Of a DNA stretch of 64,000 bases, positions 52,478 through 64,000 are shown piece after piece. Position numbers and translations under genes: made by a program. The number at the start of each line of letters is the position of its first letter. The first letter of the stretch is position 1. The notes under the pieces were generated by a model. That model searched no databases, was not told the DNA's origin, and was given only the letters and a program-made list of their open reading frames with translations. Origin of the DNA: Imbricaverruca yamaguchii (taxonomy: Eukaryota; Arthropoda; Thecostraca; Neoverrucidae). Location of the stretch: contig JAOTOL010001342.1 of the NCBI GenBank assembly GCA_034440575.1, positions 1 to 64,000 of the forward strand, given 5' to 3'.

Positions 52478-53507
52478 CTTTTTCAGACATTTCCCCACTT
52501 TGTCTGATGTAAACTTCTATTAGGCACGTGATAGACTATGGACCTCAGCGTTACGATAACCCCGGTATAGTTATTTCACCAGCTCGCAGCTTCCAATTTC
52601 ATAGCTCTGATCTCACATCTCTGAGCTCTGAGCCGTCTCACACATATCTGCATCCAGGTCTTCATATAAACTCAGTCTGATATCATCTAAATCTCTTGTT
52701 AGCAACGTTCACACACAATCTCCAACTTGTACACAGATCGATCTTCAAACATACTACTCCCATCTTACAAGCTTACATCTCGCCAGTTATACAGCGTTTA
52801 CAAACAGTTAGTACCAGACATACCTGCAGTAGTCAGCCCGGGGCGGCTGACCACAGCCAGCCGCCCTGCGGCGTCCACGCAGAGGGAGCGACAGAGAGAG
52901 GGTCAGGTGAGGTGCAAACAGAGAGCGATCCGTCTCGCTCGGCGGCTATATAGCTTCTCAGGGCAACCGCCCTTGGCCACACGCCAGGAGACACGTCATC
53001 GTCACGCGCCTCTGAACTAACCAGAGCAATGCCCGGACTCGATGCACTACAGCAGTGTGTCAGACTGTATCAGACATTCCGTCAGCTCAGACACCTCTGA
53101 GCCTCGGCCCCAGTCGGCCGACTCTACGACTGGCGACAGACACATTAACCCCAAACATGTTTTCGTAAACTGAGACCACGCTGCCGCAGGCAGCCGGTAG
53201 TTCGTGGCGCTCAGCCCAGAACAGGCTGTCACATCATCATACACCCATGACGGCCACATCCGACCGTCAGACACCGACATGTCAACTTCCGTCAGACATT
53301 AGATGCAGCGGCGTCCGCGGCGGTCGACGGCGGTCGACGGCGCCGGGGTTACTTGATCAGAGGTGAGGGGTCACAATAGACACTGGCCTCGACAGCCCGG
53401 CTGGCGGTGATTGTCGAGTTAGCAGCGACGACTTCCGTCGCGGTACCTGCCGCTACATGAACGGGGGGGGGTATTTCTATATTCTGAGTGTCCCCCAGAG
53501 GAAGCTT
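52478..53507. repeat. 1,030 bp direct repeat, left copy (LTR-like)
   Basis: Identical in length to 59251-60280 with no indels and only about five substitutions seen by eye (for example GATATC/GATGTC, GTATAG/GTATAA, CATGTC/CACGTC). It begins CTTTTTCAGACATTTCC and ends CCCCCAGAGGAAGCTT. It holds a TATATAG-like box near 52950. The ends are not TG...CA and no target duplication outside the pair was found, so LTR identity is inferred from arrangement only. Confidence 0.75.
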
Positions 53508-53710
53508 CTACAACACAACACGAGGTCGAACAATCTCTCATTGAGTCCACAGACCAATTATGGGATCCACTAGACAAATCACGGCCATTCACATTCATTT
53601 CCCAAGTATTCACAATCACTCAGAGTCCAATGCAAACAACCAATCAATACGGGTTACGATTAGCATCAGCTACAATCCTACGCATGTCAGTAACAAGCAG
53701 CAATGCACAT

Positions 53711-53963
53711 TAGGGTGTGTCGCCTGAACGGTTTTTCTTATGCTTAGTGAAATTATCGTGCAGGTCACCTAAAAAAACCCGTGGTCGAAACCAAATCGAA
53801 ATCAAACAATAAACAAAATATGCGACAGGCCGATAAAGAAACAAATTTCCGGGCGCCCGGCGTTGAAGTCTCCAGTGATGGCGCTCCGTTGCGATTGGCA
53901 TCTAACACCACGCGTCGGCCGCCGTCGGAGCGCCGCCGCGGCGCTGTGACGATAAAGGCGGCA
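53711..53963. repeat. Left terminal inverted repeat
   Basis: About 253 bp matching the complement of 56422-56687, including the blocks TTAGTGAAATTATCGTGCAG, CAATAAACAAAATATGCGAC and GATGGCGCTCCGTTGCGATT. Confidence 0.9.
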
Positions 53964-54063
53964 GTGGTTCGAGAATGCCGCGATCGCTACTTGCGATACA
54001 TGAAAACTGCTGGAAAGAAGTCGGCATCACCAGGTGCACGTCCGTCCGGTGATGAGTGGTTTA

Positions 54064-54116
54064 GAAAATTGTTTGATATCATATCAATTTTTTTTATATG
54101 ATATCAAACAATTTTC
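54064..54116. repeat. Perfect 21 bp inverted repeat with 11 nt loop
   Basis: The arms 54064-54084 and 54096-54116 are exact reverse complements and contain TTGTTTGATATC. A third partial copy of the arm follows at about 54128-54146. Located in the transposon between the left TIR and the transposase-like frame. Confidence 0.93.
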
Positions 54117-54192
54117 CATAGGTTGGTTTGGAAAATTGTTTGATATTATAATCGATATCAAATGTGCTGATATCGATAGCTGCAAATGTGCG

Positions 54193-55975
54193 ATGGCCGA
54201 CAAAGTGCCACGAATGGAGTTTCCCTTTGTCCAACACCAGAGAGGACCTCGCCAAATGCAAATCGGCACCGTAGATATCCGTGAAACCACTCGTCGACGC
54301 GCCATGGACGAAAGGAGGCGTCTGACCGCCGAGAGAGTCACATCACCACAACCGGGACCTTCTGGAATGGCCCAGCTAGATTCTAATTCAGACCAAGATT
54401 CCGCCACAGATTCATCATCGCTCACATCTGTAGTCAATGAGTCAGAGTATATGGTGAACAGTAACACAGACGAACTGCTAAATACGGCTCTAGCAACAGA
54501 TCGGTACGGAGTGTCTAATCGTGCGTGTGCTGCGATCATAAACGGTTTCCAAGTGAACATTGGTCGGATCACTTCTGACGATATGGACTGCATAGTGGAT
54601 AGCAAAAAAGTATGGCGAGCAAGGGATCGGATTAGAAGAGAGGTAGTAGCCCAGAGCCATGAGGATCATGCAGGTCGTGTATCTGGTCTCTAGTTCGACG
54701 GTAAAAAGACGACACGCTTATGACAGCCAGTTCAAAGAAGACGGAAGAGCACATTGTGGTTCTATCCGAGCCAGACAGTGCATATTTAGGACACTTTACC
54801 CCACAGCCTGGGAAAGCGGAGGACATTTTTCAGGACCTGAACGCCGTGGCATATGAGTTTGGTGCGGATGTTTCTGTGCTTGGCTGTGACAGCACGAGAT
54901 TTAATACTGGCCAAAAAGGTGGTGTTATCCGTTTGTTTGAGCTCGGACAAAAACGCCCCGTCCACTGGTTTGTGTGCCAACTTCATGCAAATAAACTTAA
55001 TCTTCGTGCAGTATTTAGCCAGTTAGATGGAGTCACAACAGGACCTAAGTCGTTCAGTGGGCTGATTGGCCGGGCTGCTGCAGCGCAGTAGAAACCTTGC
55101 CAGTGGTCGATTTTGAGCCAATCGATGGCGGAAATGTTTCAGAAATGACGCAGGAGATTCTCAGTGACCTAAGTTCAGATCAGGCTATTCTGTACAGTCT
55201 GGCGCGTAGTGTCCAGTCCAGTATCTCAGATAGAACTGCGAAAATGAAGATCGGTCCACTAAACCACTCCAGGTGGCTGACTCTGGCGGCGCGAATTTTC
55301 CGGCTCTACATATCAACCGAACAGCCATCAGACAGTCTGAGAATGCTAGCGGAGTTCATCGTGCGCCATTATACTCCCATGTGGTTCTGCATCAAGAAGA
55401 ACTGGAAATGTTCTGACGGTCCTGGCAATGCGCTGCACAGCGTGCAACTTTTCAAAAGTTTGCGACCTGAGATGGCGGCCATGGTGCTGCCGGTAATACA
55501 GCGCAACAGCTACTGTTGTCACCCTGAGGCAGTACTGCTAGCAATGGCAGCGGGACAAGATCAAGCCACACGGGAAAGGGCGGTCACTCAAATCCAGCAG
55601 TGTCGCAGAACTCAAGTCGATAATGATACTGACGAAGTGCGGAAGTTCAAGCTTCCAAAAGTGAATATGGGGGCAAACAGCATCATGGAGCTGATTGATT
55701 GGTGTAATGAGGTGATAACCGAGCCGCCCTTGACGCAACAACTGTCCGATGATGACTTACTAGACATCATCGCGAGTCCTCTCGAAGTACCGCCATACCC
55801 CGTGCACAGTCAGACGGTGGAAGGGATGGTGAAAGTGGTGACCGAGGCGTCTTTGAAGGTAATTGGTGAAGAGGCCCGCCACGGTTACATTGTGGCGAAG
55901 TTGAAACACAGGTCAGCAATGCCAGTGCTCAGCAGCAAAAAGGATTTCATGTCGGGTTTTCTGTCGAGCATGTAG
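54193..55975 (+). pseudogene. Transposase-like gene of the hAT-like element, broken
   Basis: Three frames in order: 54193-54693 (acidic, Ser-rich N-terminal part beginning MADKVPRMEF), 54720-55091 and 55097-55975. Between the first two, an in-frame TAG replaces a residue just before FDGKK. The second frame has EEHIVVLSEPDSAYLGHFTP, VSVLGCDSTRFNTG (probable catalytic Asp), HWFVCQLHANKLNLRAVF and DGVTTGPKSFSG. The third has NHSRWLTLAARIFRLYI (the SRWxT block), MWFCIKKNW and a C-terminal helical part. I know this layout from multi-copy arthropod and cnidarian proteins without a named function; assignment to hAT rests on the termini. Confidence 0.65.
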
Positions 55976-56421
55976 ACAAGTAGTACAGTTATAAAATGAT
56001 AGTTCGTACAAAAAATGTGGCCGCTCGTACAAAAGGTGACGTCGTTGTATGCCCGTCTCCTTCGGTTGTAGTGGAACGGAGCATGATGCCGATTTCGCGT
56101 GGTCTATTTGTCATAACAATAAGATATCATGTGTCTCAGAATGATTTAATTGGTCTTCGATGTAAACAGACGAGGAATTTTGAAGATGTTCAAGCTGTCA
56201 AAAGTGAACATATTAGCATTATACCCCGATAGATCTACTGATTGAAAATGGAACGAACAAGCGACGTAAAGTGAACCTCTCTTTCGTGCGTCAGATATCC
56301 AGGCAACTTATTAAGCTACTGGTGCTTATCAAAAGCCTTTTACCCCACTAAACACTTTCATTGAGTTTTGTTAATGAGCTTCATCACCAGAATCCATTCA
56401 TCAGTCATCCACACCACCGAT

Positions 56422-56687
56422 TGCCGCCTTTTTCGTCGCAGCGCCGCGGCGGCGCTCCGACGGTGGCCGGACGCGTGGTGTTAGATGCCAATCGCAACGG
56501 AGCGCCATCACTGGAGACTTCAACGCCTGGCGCCCGGCAAATTTGTTTCTTTATCGGCCTGTCGCATATTTTGTTTATTGTTTGATTTCGATTTGGTTTC
56601 GACCACAGGTTTTTTAAGGTGATCTGCACGATAATTTCACTAAGCAAAGTGCAATTTCCAAAAAAAGGTCCTTCGTGACACACCCTA
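56422..56687. repeat. Right terminal inverted repeat
   Basis: About 266 bp, the inverted partner of 53711-53963, slightly longer because of a small insertion near the tip. Confidence 0.9.
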
Positions 56688-59250
56688 ATGCACATCCGAA
56701 ACCAACACATTCAAATCCAATGCAATAGAGTTCAAGTTCCACCGAATATTCGAAGAAGAAGTGTCGAATCACCATAGCGTTCCATGTTCACTGAAGATTC
56801 TGTCCACGATGTGAGAGGTAAGGCGAGGCGTCTGCTTGCCCACCTCAGTATGCCTCGGGGGCATCACTCGAGTAGCTACCGCTTCAGTTCTCAAGAGCAC
56901 CATGCAGCCAGACACTGGCAGCCTGGTCCATGGGGTGCCATGGCAGTGCACCTCGGACAGCGCCAGTAGTGACCAAGCGCAGCCCTGAAGCGCAGTTCCG
57001 TATGACCAGTGGTGTGGTCAGTCCCACTAGTCGGAGTCGCCAGCGGTGCTGAAATCAGCTCCGTCTCGATCGCGGTCAGCTCTCTGTGGCAGATTAGTCA
57101 GTAGTGACGATTCGAACCGGACTGACGCGTCCAACTCAAGTTAGTCAGGCACTATCTCTTGTTCATCAGATGAAGTCAGCTTCTCTCTTCACCGGGTGGT
57201 AAGACAGGAATGGGTAACTTGCTGTAGGTAGGGGATAAGACTCGGTTCGCAGGGGCCGACATCCAGGATTAAGTGTTCATTTTAGCCACTAAACAAAATT
57301 AATACAACACCTTTGCAAGTTTCAACGAACAGAAGAAGCTATAACTACAGTCACATACAGTCACACAGACACTACCATTCATGCATCCAAGTAGACACAT
57401 GTCAACCGAACCAATATCTCCATCAAGTTTACAAGACATCAACTTCAATCATACAACAGCTCTAAACATTCACATCAACATTAACTTCTAAAACAGCAGC
57501 TCACATGTAAACATCTCTCAATCCATTCTAGCTTTCCATGTTAGGTGGCACCACATGCAGTGCGTCGCTGGTCTATATAGGAGGCGCCACTGGCGTCGAG
57601 TTATTCTGAAGTTCCGATGGGTGGCACCACATAAGACCTACTTATTTTTATGTCAGGTGACTGTACTTACGCTACGTTATTCACACCTTTGATGGTGCTA
57701 CCGGCGCTTCGGTGTTCCCGTATAGGTGGCGTCACTGCGTCCGTCCGCATTGTCAACTCAAAACAAGTACACTCCAAACAAAAGCTCATTATATAATCTA
57801 GACAGTCAGGGTTTATCAAAAAGATGCAAAAATGTGAGCAATGGGAACGATTTCCAGACACAATCTACTCATAGCACACTCTACTCACATTCTCGTTCGG
57901 GTGTTTCACCGAACAACGTGGCTCAGCACGACATTGCTCTGTCATGGGACACTCAGGTCTCGACAGTACCGAGAGGCTAATCAAGCTTCAGTCTGAGCTC
58001 TCCCAGGAGCTCAAGCAACGGCTTAACCCAAGCTAAGTGACCCACTAGCCAAGTAGCTTCTTAGTGCTCAGGTTAACAACCATTCTTGCAACGAAATCCG
58101 TACAGGCTGTGACCTACTAGTCCAGCAGCCTCTTGATGCTCAAGTATATCAACTCATCTTGCACCGTATCCAACATACATACACACAAACAGACATGTAG
58201 ATGTAATCGTAGTCCCAATAATTTTCTTTCATCTGGGTACATGTGTCACCCAATGAAAATTAATTATGCCCTCCCACTGGCAATAATTATATTTTCCTCA
58301 AATAAAAGTTCTTCAACTAAATACTCTCGAAAAGGACAATCAATTCTAGACAATGAAGTTTCCTTCAAGGCCAATTTCTAAAGTCAAAAAATATTTTTTT
58401 TTATATAGCTGTCTATTTAATTCTTATCTATTCCTATCATTAAATTATTTTTCTAAGTAGGTGCCATCTATTTTACAAGTGCATCGGTGTTCCAAATAAT
58501 ATTACAGTTCCATGTAAACTTCACTTGAACAATTTTATATCACTCTAAGTTAACCTATTTGTGCATCTAAATTAATTGAAGAACTCACAAAATTAATTGT
58601 AACTCACTGAAGAATTGTTTTATTTTTCCTCAAACCATCAGGTCATATCTCAAGTCATATTTAAATAATAACTGTTGTTGGCTGGGATTCAACTTATTTA
58701 ATCAAGTAATAATTTTATAAAATCATTCTCACAAATATTAAGCTTCACTAATTATGTTTCAATTTGACATCAGAGTCCACACAATAATTTACAAGCACGA
58801 CATACGAAGATCAGCAGACGTCAAAATGATATTATAAAATTATACAATACTGTTCTAGTAGTGGCCAAAATTCAAACAGGTGTTCTGGCAGGATTTTGGG
58901 AATGCCCGGACTCACGGTTTTTCTGGCTGAGCAGGCTTCAGATGTGAAGACGGCTGCAGTGGTGAATTTTCATTGAAGCCTGCAGCTTCCTCTGGTACAG
59001 CAGTCGGCTTGTGACAGCAGTTGCTGCTCTCGACGATGGCTACCTGTTTTGACTCAGGCACCATGATTAGATTCAATCCTGAATTATTGGCAATTTCAGG
59101 CATTTACTTGTTTCATCCCAGTTCACGAACACATCAGTTATGGGGTTACCCGGGTCGCGGATGCCATTTGTAATGAGGGACCCGGTGTACCAATTTGTTT
59201 AATTATTCGAGTCACGGCGACCAGTTGTAGTGAAGTTTGGCTCCCCAGAG

Positions 59251-60280
59251 CTTTTTCAGACATTTCCCCACTTTGTCTGATGTAAACTTCTATTAGGCAC
59301 GTGATAGACTATGGACCTCAGCGTTACGATAACCCCGGTATAATTATTTCACCAGCTCGCAGCTTCCAATTTCATAGCTCTGATCTCACATCTCTGAGCT
59401 CTGAGCCGTCTCACACATATCTGCATCCAGGTCTTCATATAAACTCAGTCTGATGTCATCTAAATCTCTTGTTAGCAACGTTCACACACAATCTCCAACT
59501 TGTACACAGATCGATCTTCAAACATACTACTCCCATCTTACAAGCTTACATCTCGCCAGTTATACAGCGTTTACAAACAGTTAGTACCAGACATACCTGC
59601 AGTAGTCAGCCCGGGGCGGCTGACCACAGCCAGCCGCCCTGCGGCGTCCACGCAGAGGGAGCGACAGAGAGAGGGTCAGGTGAGGTGCAAACAGAGAGCG
59701 ATCCGTCTCGCTCGGCGGCTATATAGCTTCTCAGGGCAACCGCCCTTGGCCACACGCCAGGAGACACGTCATCGTCACGCGCCTCTGAACTAACCAGAGC
59801 AATGCCCGGACTCGATGCACTACAGCAGTGTGTCAGACTGTATCAGACATTCCGTCAGCTCAGACACCTCTGAGCCTCGGCCCCAGTCGGCCGACTCTAC
59901 GACTGGCGACAGACACATTAACCCCAAACATGTTTTCGTAAACTGAGACCACGCTGCCGCAGGCAGCCGGTAGTTCGTGGCGCTCAGCCCAGAACAGGCT
60001 GTCACATCATCATACACCCATGACGGCCACATCCGACCGTCAGACACCGACACGTCAACTTCCGTCAGACATTAGATGCAGCGGCGTCCGCGGCGGTCGA
60101 CGGCGGTCGACGGCGCCGGGGTTACTTGATCAGAGGGGAGGGGTCACAATAGACACTGGCCTCGACAGCCCGGCTGGCGGTGATTGTCGAGTTAGCAGCG
60201 ACGACTTCCGTCGCGGTACCTGCCGCTACATGAACGGGGGGGGGTATTTCTATGTTCCGAGTGTCCCCCAGAGGAAGCTT
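59251..60280. repeat. 1,030 bp direct repeat, right copy (LTR-like)
   Basis: Offset exactly 6,773 bp from the left copy along its whole length. Open frames inside (for example 59469-59726) are copies of those in the left repeat and carry no recognisable motif. Confidence 0.75.
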
Positions 60281-61941
60281 TTCTACATATATTCAGAAAT
60301 AATAATAATTAACTAATTGCATTGCATGTTAACCAAAGGTTACACCATTGTTCGTTCAAGCTGTGATTTTGCAATGAACATTTGCCTTGAGTTAGTTTTA
60401 TATGAAACTTTTTTCATGTTAAGGTTCACATTACTAAGGTCTTCCTGTTGATCAAGGGACCAGGGAGCAGCATTGTCAAGGTTTTTTATGGACAGTCGTC
60501 TTTCATAGCATATGGTACAGATGGGTTGGGATATATGCATGCTATTGCAATCTCATACAATCCCAGCCTCAAAGTATTGCAAGCTGGACATGATATGACA
60601 AATTCATCAAGTTGATGATTGCTTTGAAATTAAAAAGTTCACAAGTGTATAAGCCCCCAGTGTCCAGGTTAAAATATTAAAGCTGGTGCTTTTCAACAAC
60701 CCGTGTACATGCATACACACATTCACTGGACGAAGTTGGTCCAATAGCACAATGGCAGACCAATCCGGTACCAGCCTGGGGGCTTGATGCAAACGAAATG
60801 TCACATTGATCACCCAAAAGTATCAAGTCAAGTAAGCATCAATAACTTGTACCAGTGAGGATGTAACACATCACTGTTGGCATTTTGGTAGCAGTGTATG
60901 GCTGCATTCATACCAATACATGCTGCCCTTTTGAAGGTGCAGCATTCACGGCATGCTTCTCTGCCTCACCAATATCACAATACAACCCAATTATTAACAA
61001 TACCTTTCATCAATGTGCCATGCAATGTTCCTCAGTGCCAGTATTTAGGCGTTAATGCGCATTGATGACCGAAGAGAAAAGAAATGAAACAACCGGTGGC
61101 ATAAATATGCGTTCAGCAGCGATAATGAAATGAAAATAATTGTCATGGAAAAAAAAGAATCGGAATATTTGTCGAACATGGCTCTTCTTCGATGGGAGGC
61201 AAAGTGGAATTATTCGCTAGACTGTCGCACCGGTCGGACGGCAGTGACAGGGGTGATCCGCTCACCCCAGCCGCCGCCTGTTGTGAGTCCAGTCCAACTG
61301 GTAGCAGACAGTCACTACCACCACCCCCGGGGACCATCATTGATCACTGGCGTCGTGGCGAGTGTGCTGTCCGTGATATCGTGTGTCGCTTCCGAATGAG
61401 CGACTGCCAAGCGGAGCGAAAGCGAGTCGTATCACGCATGGGGTCAGCTACACTGAATCCTCTGTTCTGGTGCGTCGTTATTGTCTCTCGGGAATTCCGG
61501 GGAAGAGAAGATCGTTGACTTCGGTACTTCAGTGTTCAGAAACTATCCGACAGTTCTGAATCCAACAGCCTCCGTTGTTGCTCTGAGGGAAATCCCGACG
61601 CCCGGTAGTGTGGTGTCGGGATTTATTGCAGGCGGCACTGAGGCGGCAATGTGTAGCGGATAACAGATCATATCTCTATGACAGTAGCGGAGTTCATCAA
61701 TAGGTGCTAAGTACATTGCATTGTGGAAGCTATGCTTTGGCCATGTGCTATGCTATGTTGTGCTATGCTATGACGAGCTATGACGCTATCTCAAGTCGAA
61801 AGTCTGTTAGTCATTCATGGCTCCTATCCCCCGAGCATAAAAAATGCATCAAATGAAGCGATAAATTTTGAGATTTTCACTCAACACACAAAACCATACA
61901 TTTCCGCCGCAATTTGCTCTCCGAAAGCTTTCTCTCTTTAT
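60281..61941. other. Unassigned sequence
   Basis: No FAS1-like exon, RNA gene or named repeat. A GC-richer stretch at 61190-61520 has an open + frame without a recognisable domain. Confidence 0.4.
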
Positions 61942-62133
61942 CACAATTTTTTGGTTGGTTGGTTGGTTATTAGCTTTACGACACATCGACCGTTGAGTCA
62001 TGCAGCGCGCCAATCTCTCACGCCGATTGGCCGCGGACAAAGTAGCGACAGGTGAGACTCGAGCCCACAACCTTTCGATTGTGAGACGGGCAACTTACCC
62101 CTAGACTACTCGTCCCCTACACAATTTTTTGGT
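61942..62133 (-). mobile_element. tRNA-derived SINE with 14 bp target duplication
   Basis: Minus strand. The head at the right has GACGAGTAGTCTAGGGGTAA (box A region) and GGGCTCGAGTCTC (box B). A short body follows, then TGTCGTAAAGCTAATAACC and a CCAACCAACCAA tail at about 61956-61970. The element is 61956-62119. CACAATTTTTTGGT flanks it on both sides (61942-61955 and 62120-62133). A different tRNA head from the SINE at 30 kb, but a similar 3' TGTCGTAAA / GCGTCGTGAA block before the tail. Confidence 0.82.
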
Positions 62134-64000
62134 CGCTCCCCGTGAGGGTTATCCTGGCTCCGCCACTGTGCATGTATGTTGCATGACTGCTTTGATCTCG
62201 ACATGTGTGTGGGCCAGTTCCGGGGACAGTTTCTCGAAATAATGAAAATTAAAAGTGAACACGGAAACAGACTTTCCAAAATTGCTACGCAGTGGGATGT
62301 GCCGATGTTGCACTTTTTCGGAGCGAAAGGCATGCATGAAATCTGTTTCTGCCAGTACTGGGACACTTACCTAAAGCGTGCATGGCAGCCAACTGTCTTC
62401 GAGATACATTGATTCCATCATGTGCCAGGCGATTGAAATACATCCCATTGAAGAAAAAAATGCTGCCCCATGGGGGAAAAATCATGACAATATATTTTCC
62501 TTATTTACGTTTTATCTTCATAATGCATTTTAGAGATCCCCTCAGTAAGACAGGTTTGTTGACATATAGTATACATCTGCCGCTCAGAAGGTGCTGCAAG
62601 TATTGATGGAAATTCAGTTTCGCCGTCCGTGCCAGTCGGGTAGTCGCGGCTGGTGTGTGTATTATCCCAGCGTCTGCCTTCCTCCGTTGTTACCGCCGGG
62701 TTATCGACACGCACCGCAGCCCGTGACACGGTCCTCCGGCGACTTCCTTCAAAGGTTGATTGATTGAAGATTGATATCTGATAGGTCGGCAGCCTAATAT
62801 GTGGGCAAGGTCGGGCGCGACCGGTGAGATGCGGCATGCGGTACACGTACCTGTCGCTCGACAGGTACAAACAATGTGGACAAGAGGGAATGCTTGCCTC
62901 CCCGCTCGTCAACACGGATAGAAAGGCAGCTGACTGCTGCATTGGGCACCGGAGCGCAAATACAGCCCGCAAGCACAAGAGAGCAGAGGATGAGGTGCAA
63001 GTAAAGCACAAGCCATGCTTCACCGCGCCGTTCGACGTCTGTCGGGGCAAGTGCAAGAGCATGAGAAGCTGCAAGTGTCCCAGAGCGAGCAATGCGTCGC
63101 CGATTACGGGAGTATGACTTCCTGTCGGGTCGGAACACACCCAGTGTGTAACCCTGAGACTCTGAGAGCGGATGGAAGAACGCCGTGCAGTGCGCCAACG
63201 CCAAGCAGAGAGCCACGGTGACGCTGCGCCGACTGCCGCGTCAGCAGATGCGCCGCCGGCACAGTCGAAGTGCTCGAAGCTTCGGGTGGCGGCACCACCG
63301 GGCCCAAAGCATTCGCTGGGCCGCCAGGCAAAGAAGCGGGCGGGGCAGTTCGCACGCAGCCCGCTCAGAATCTACATTTCCAGCGCAGCAGCTGGCAGAT
63401 CACGGTAGATATATACGCTGTTTATGATGCATTTCTCGGCTCGGCCCGGTACCGAGCCGAGATCAGGCGACGCTAGTAACGTCAAAAATGGGGTGCGGAT
63501 AAAATATAAAATAGCGTTTAGCTAGATATAAATGATTTTAGCTAGATAAAAGATATAAATGTCGGCTAGCGGGCCACTGCGCGCCGACGTGGCTCTGAAT
63601 GAAGACGAGCCGGGCTAGTGGCGTCCGGGCGGGAAACAGGCTGGTCAGCACACCTCGTGTCCGCGGCCGCCGGCGGGACGGACGGCCTGAACAGTCGGAC
63701 CCGTGGTGGTGCCGCGTCGCGTCAGCCGGCATCGCCTGGAGGCAGTCCTGCTAGCGACGTCAGTGCCGACAGTGGCAGCATGCAGCTGGCGGCGGTTCCA
63801 GTCAGCTGGCGGCTCTGAGTGTCGCCGCACGCTGCCGACGGAGGAACTGCAGCCATGCGGACTGCTGTGCGTCCTGTTCAACAGCTGCCAGTCAACTCTG
63901 AAGCAGGGAAGTGACGGGACCTCGTCGGCTGGAGCGGGCCCGGCTATCGGCCCCTCGTCAGGGGTCTCAGCAGGCAGGCGAGGCAGATTCACGACTTTCC
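62134..64000. other. Unassigned sequence at the window end
   Basis: GC-rich from about 62620. A 97-residue + frame at 62824-63117 has a Cys-rich end (CFTAPFDVCRGKCKSMRSCK), which recalls Cys-rich tails of some transposon-encoded proteins but is too weak to name. The last 150 bp keep an open + frame to the window edge. No FAS1 exon recognised. Confidence 0.35.

Larger units (their letters stand above)
53711..56687 (+). mobile_element. hAT-like DNA transposon, 2,977 bp, with 8 bp target duplication
   Basis: The 8 bp direct repeat ATGCACAT flanks it exactly (53703-53710 and 56688-56695). Ends are inverted: TAGGGTGTGTC at the left and GACACACCCTA at the right. The inverted similarity continues for about 250 bp (53711-53963 and 56422-56687), with one small diverged patch near the tips. 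An 8 bp duplication and a TAGGG tip are typical for hAT elements; such long terminal inverted repeats are not. The transposase-like gene inside is broken. It inserted after the pair of 1,030 bp repeats was formed, or with it in place. Confidence 0.88.
53508..59250. other. Region between the two direct repeats
   Basis: 5,743 bp, of which 2,977 bp (plus one 8 bp target duplicate) is a later hAT-like insertion. The remaining about 2.76 kb has no gag, protease, RT or integrase motifs. On the minus strand just inside the right repeat lie two tandem variants of a TTACAAATGGC.. / CTACAACTGGTCGCCGTGAC segment and a 63-residue open frame (59103-58912) starting MPEIANNSG; such segments resemble the leader of some Gypsy-type elements. 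A non-autonomous LTR element is the best guess. Confidence 0.4.

Noticed and set aside
52696..53020. Genes inside the 1,030 bp repeats
   Set aside because: The overlapping open frames are conserved only because both repeats are nearly identical; no motif and no codon bias.
62040..62119. Functional tRNA gene
   Set aside because: Same reason: tRNA-like head of a SINE with target duplication.
62824..63117. Cys-rich protein gene
   Set aside because: The C-terminal CRGKCKSMRSCKC pattern is suggestive of transposon proteins but too short and isolated to annotate.

Overview
The window is eukaryotic and most likely from an arthropod, with a crustacean plausible. Coding sequence is cut into short exons with GT-AG junctions. 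Introns are long and full of minisatellites, and there are at least four non-LTR retrotransposon lineages, Penelope-like remnants, tRNA-derived SINEs and a DNA transposon. Nothing resembles a bacterial operon, CRISPR array or rRNA. The species assignment is an inference from repeat content and one gene family.

The main gene lies on the + strand from about 18.5 to 47.9 kb. It encodes a secreted matrix/adhesion protein of the EMI-FAS1 class (TGFBI/periostin, midline-fasciclin-like). I resolve seven exons: a long Arg/Gly/Asp-rich exon with RGD and FPFF-type repeats (18541-19746), an EMI exon (20779-20995) and five FAS1 exons (25716-25874, 26265-26351, 28385-28589, 29099-29218, 47668-47898). From the first donor onward all six junctions agree in phase and the joined product reads as EMI, a full FAS1 domain and a second full FAS1 domain. 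The last intron is 18.4 kb and carries a SINE, an inverted LINE, a foldback repeat and several minisatellites. The 5' end and later FAS1 domains were not found.

The most unusual structure is at the 3' end of the fourth resolved intron (26.7-28.4 kb). About 27 tandem copies of a 60-63 bp unit each duplicate the splice acceptor together with roughly the first 40 bases of the next exon. The array runs straight into the real exon, and its last three acceptors are phase-compatible and stop-free.

Layout: 0-3.6 kb, CR1-type LINE with a second LINE nested in its tail. 3.7-5.5 kb, GC-rich minisatellite. 5.5-9 kb, mostly unassigned. 9-9.8 kb, RNase H remnant of a LINE. 10.6-15.2 kb, minisatellites around coding-like segments, including two phase-compatible exons of an unrecognised gene. 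15.3-17.4 kb, minisatellite split by a LINE. 18.5-29.2 kb, main gene plus Penelope-like remnants. 29.2-47.7 kb, giant intron. 48.9-52.2 kb, near-complete but broken LINE on the minus strand. 52.5-60.3 kb, two 1,030 bp direct repeats flanking a region that holds a 2,977 bp hAT-like transposon with exact 8 bp target duplications. 60.3-64 kb, mostly unassigned with one SINE.
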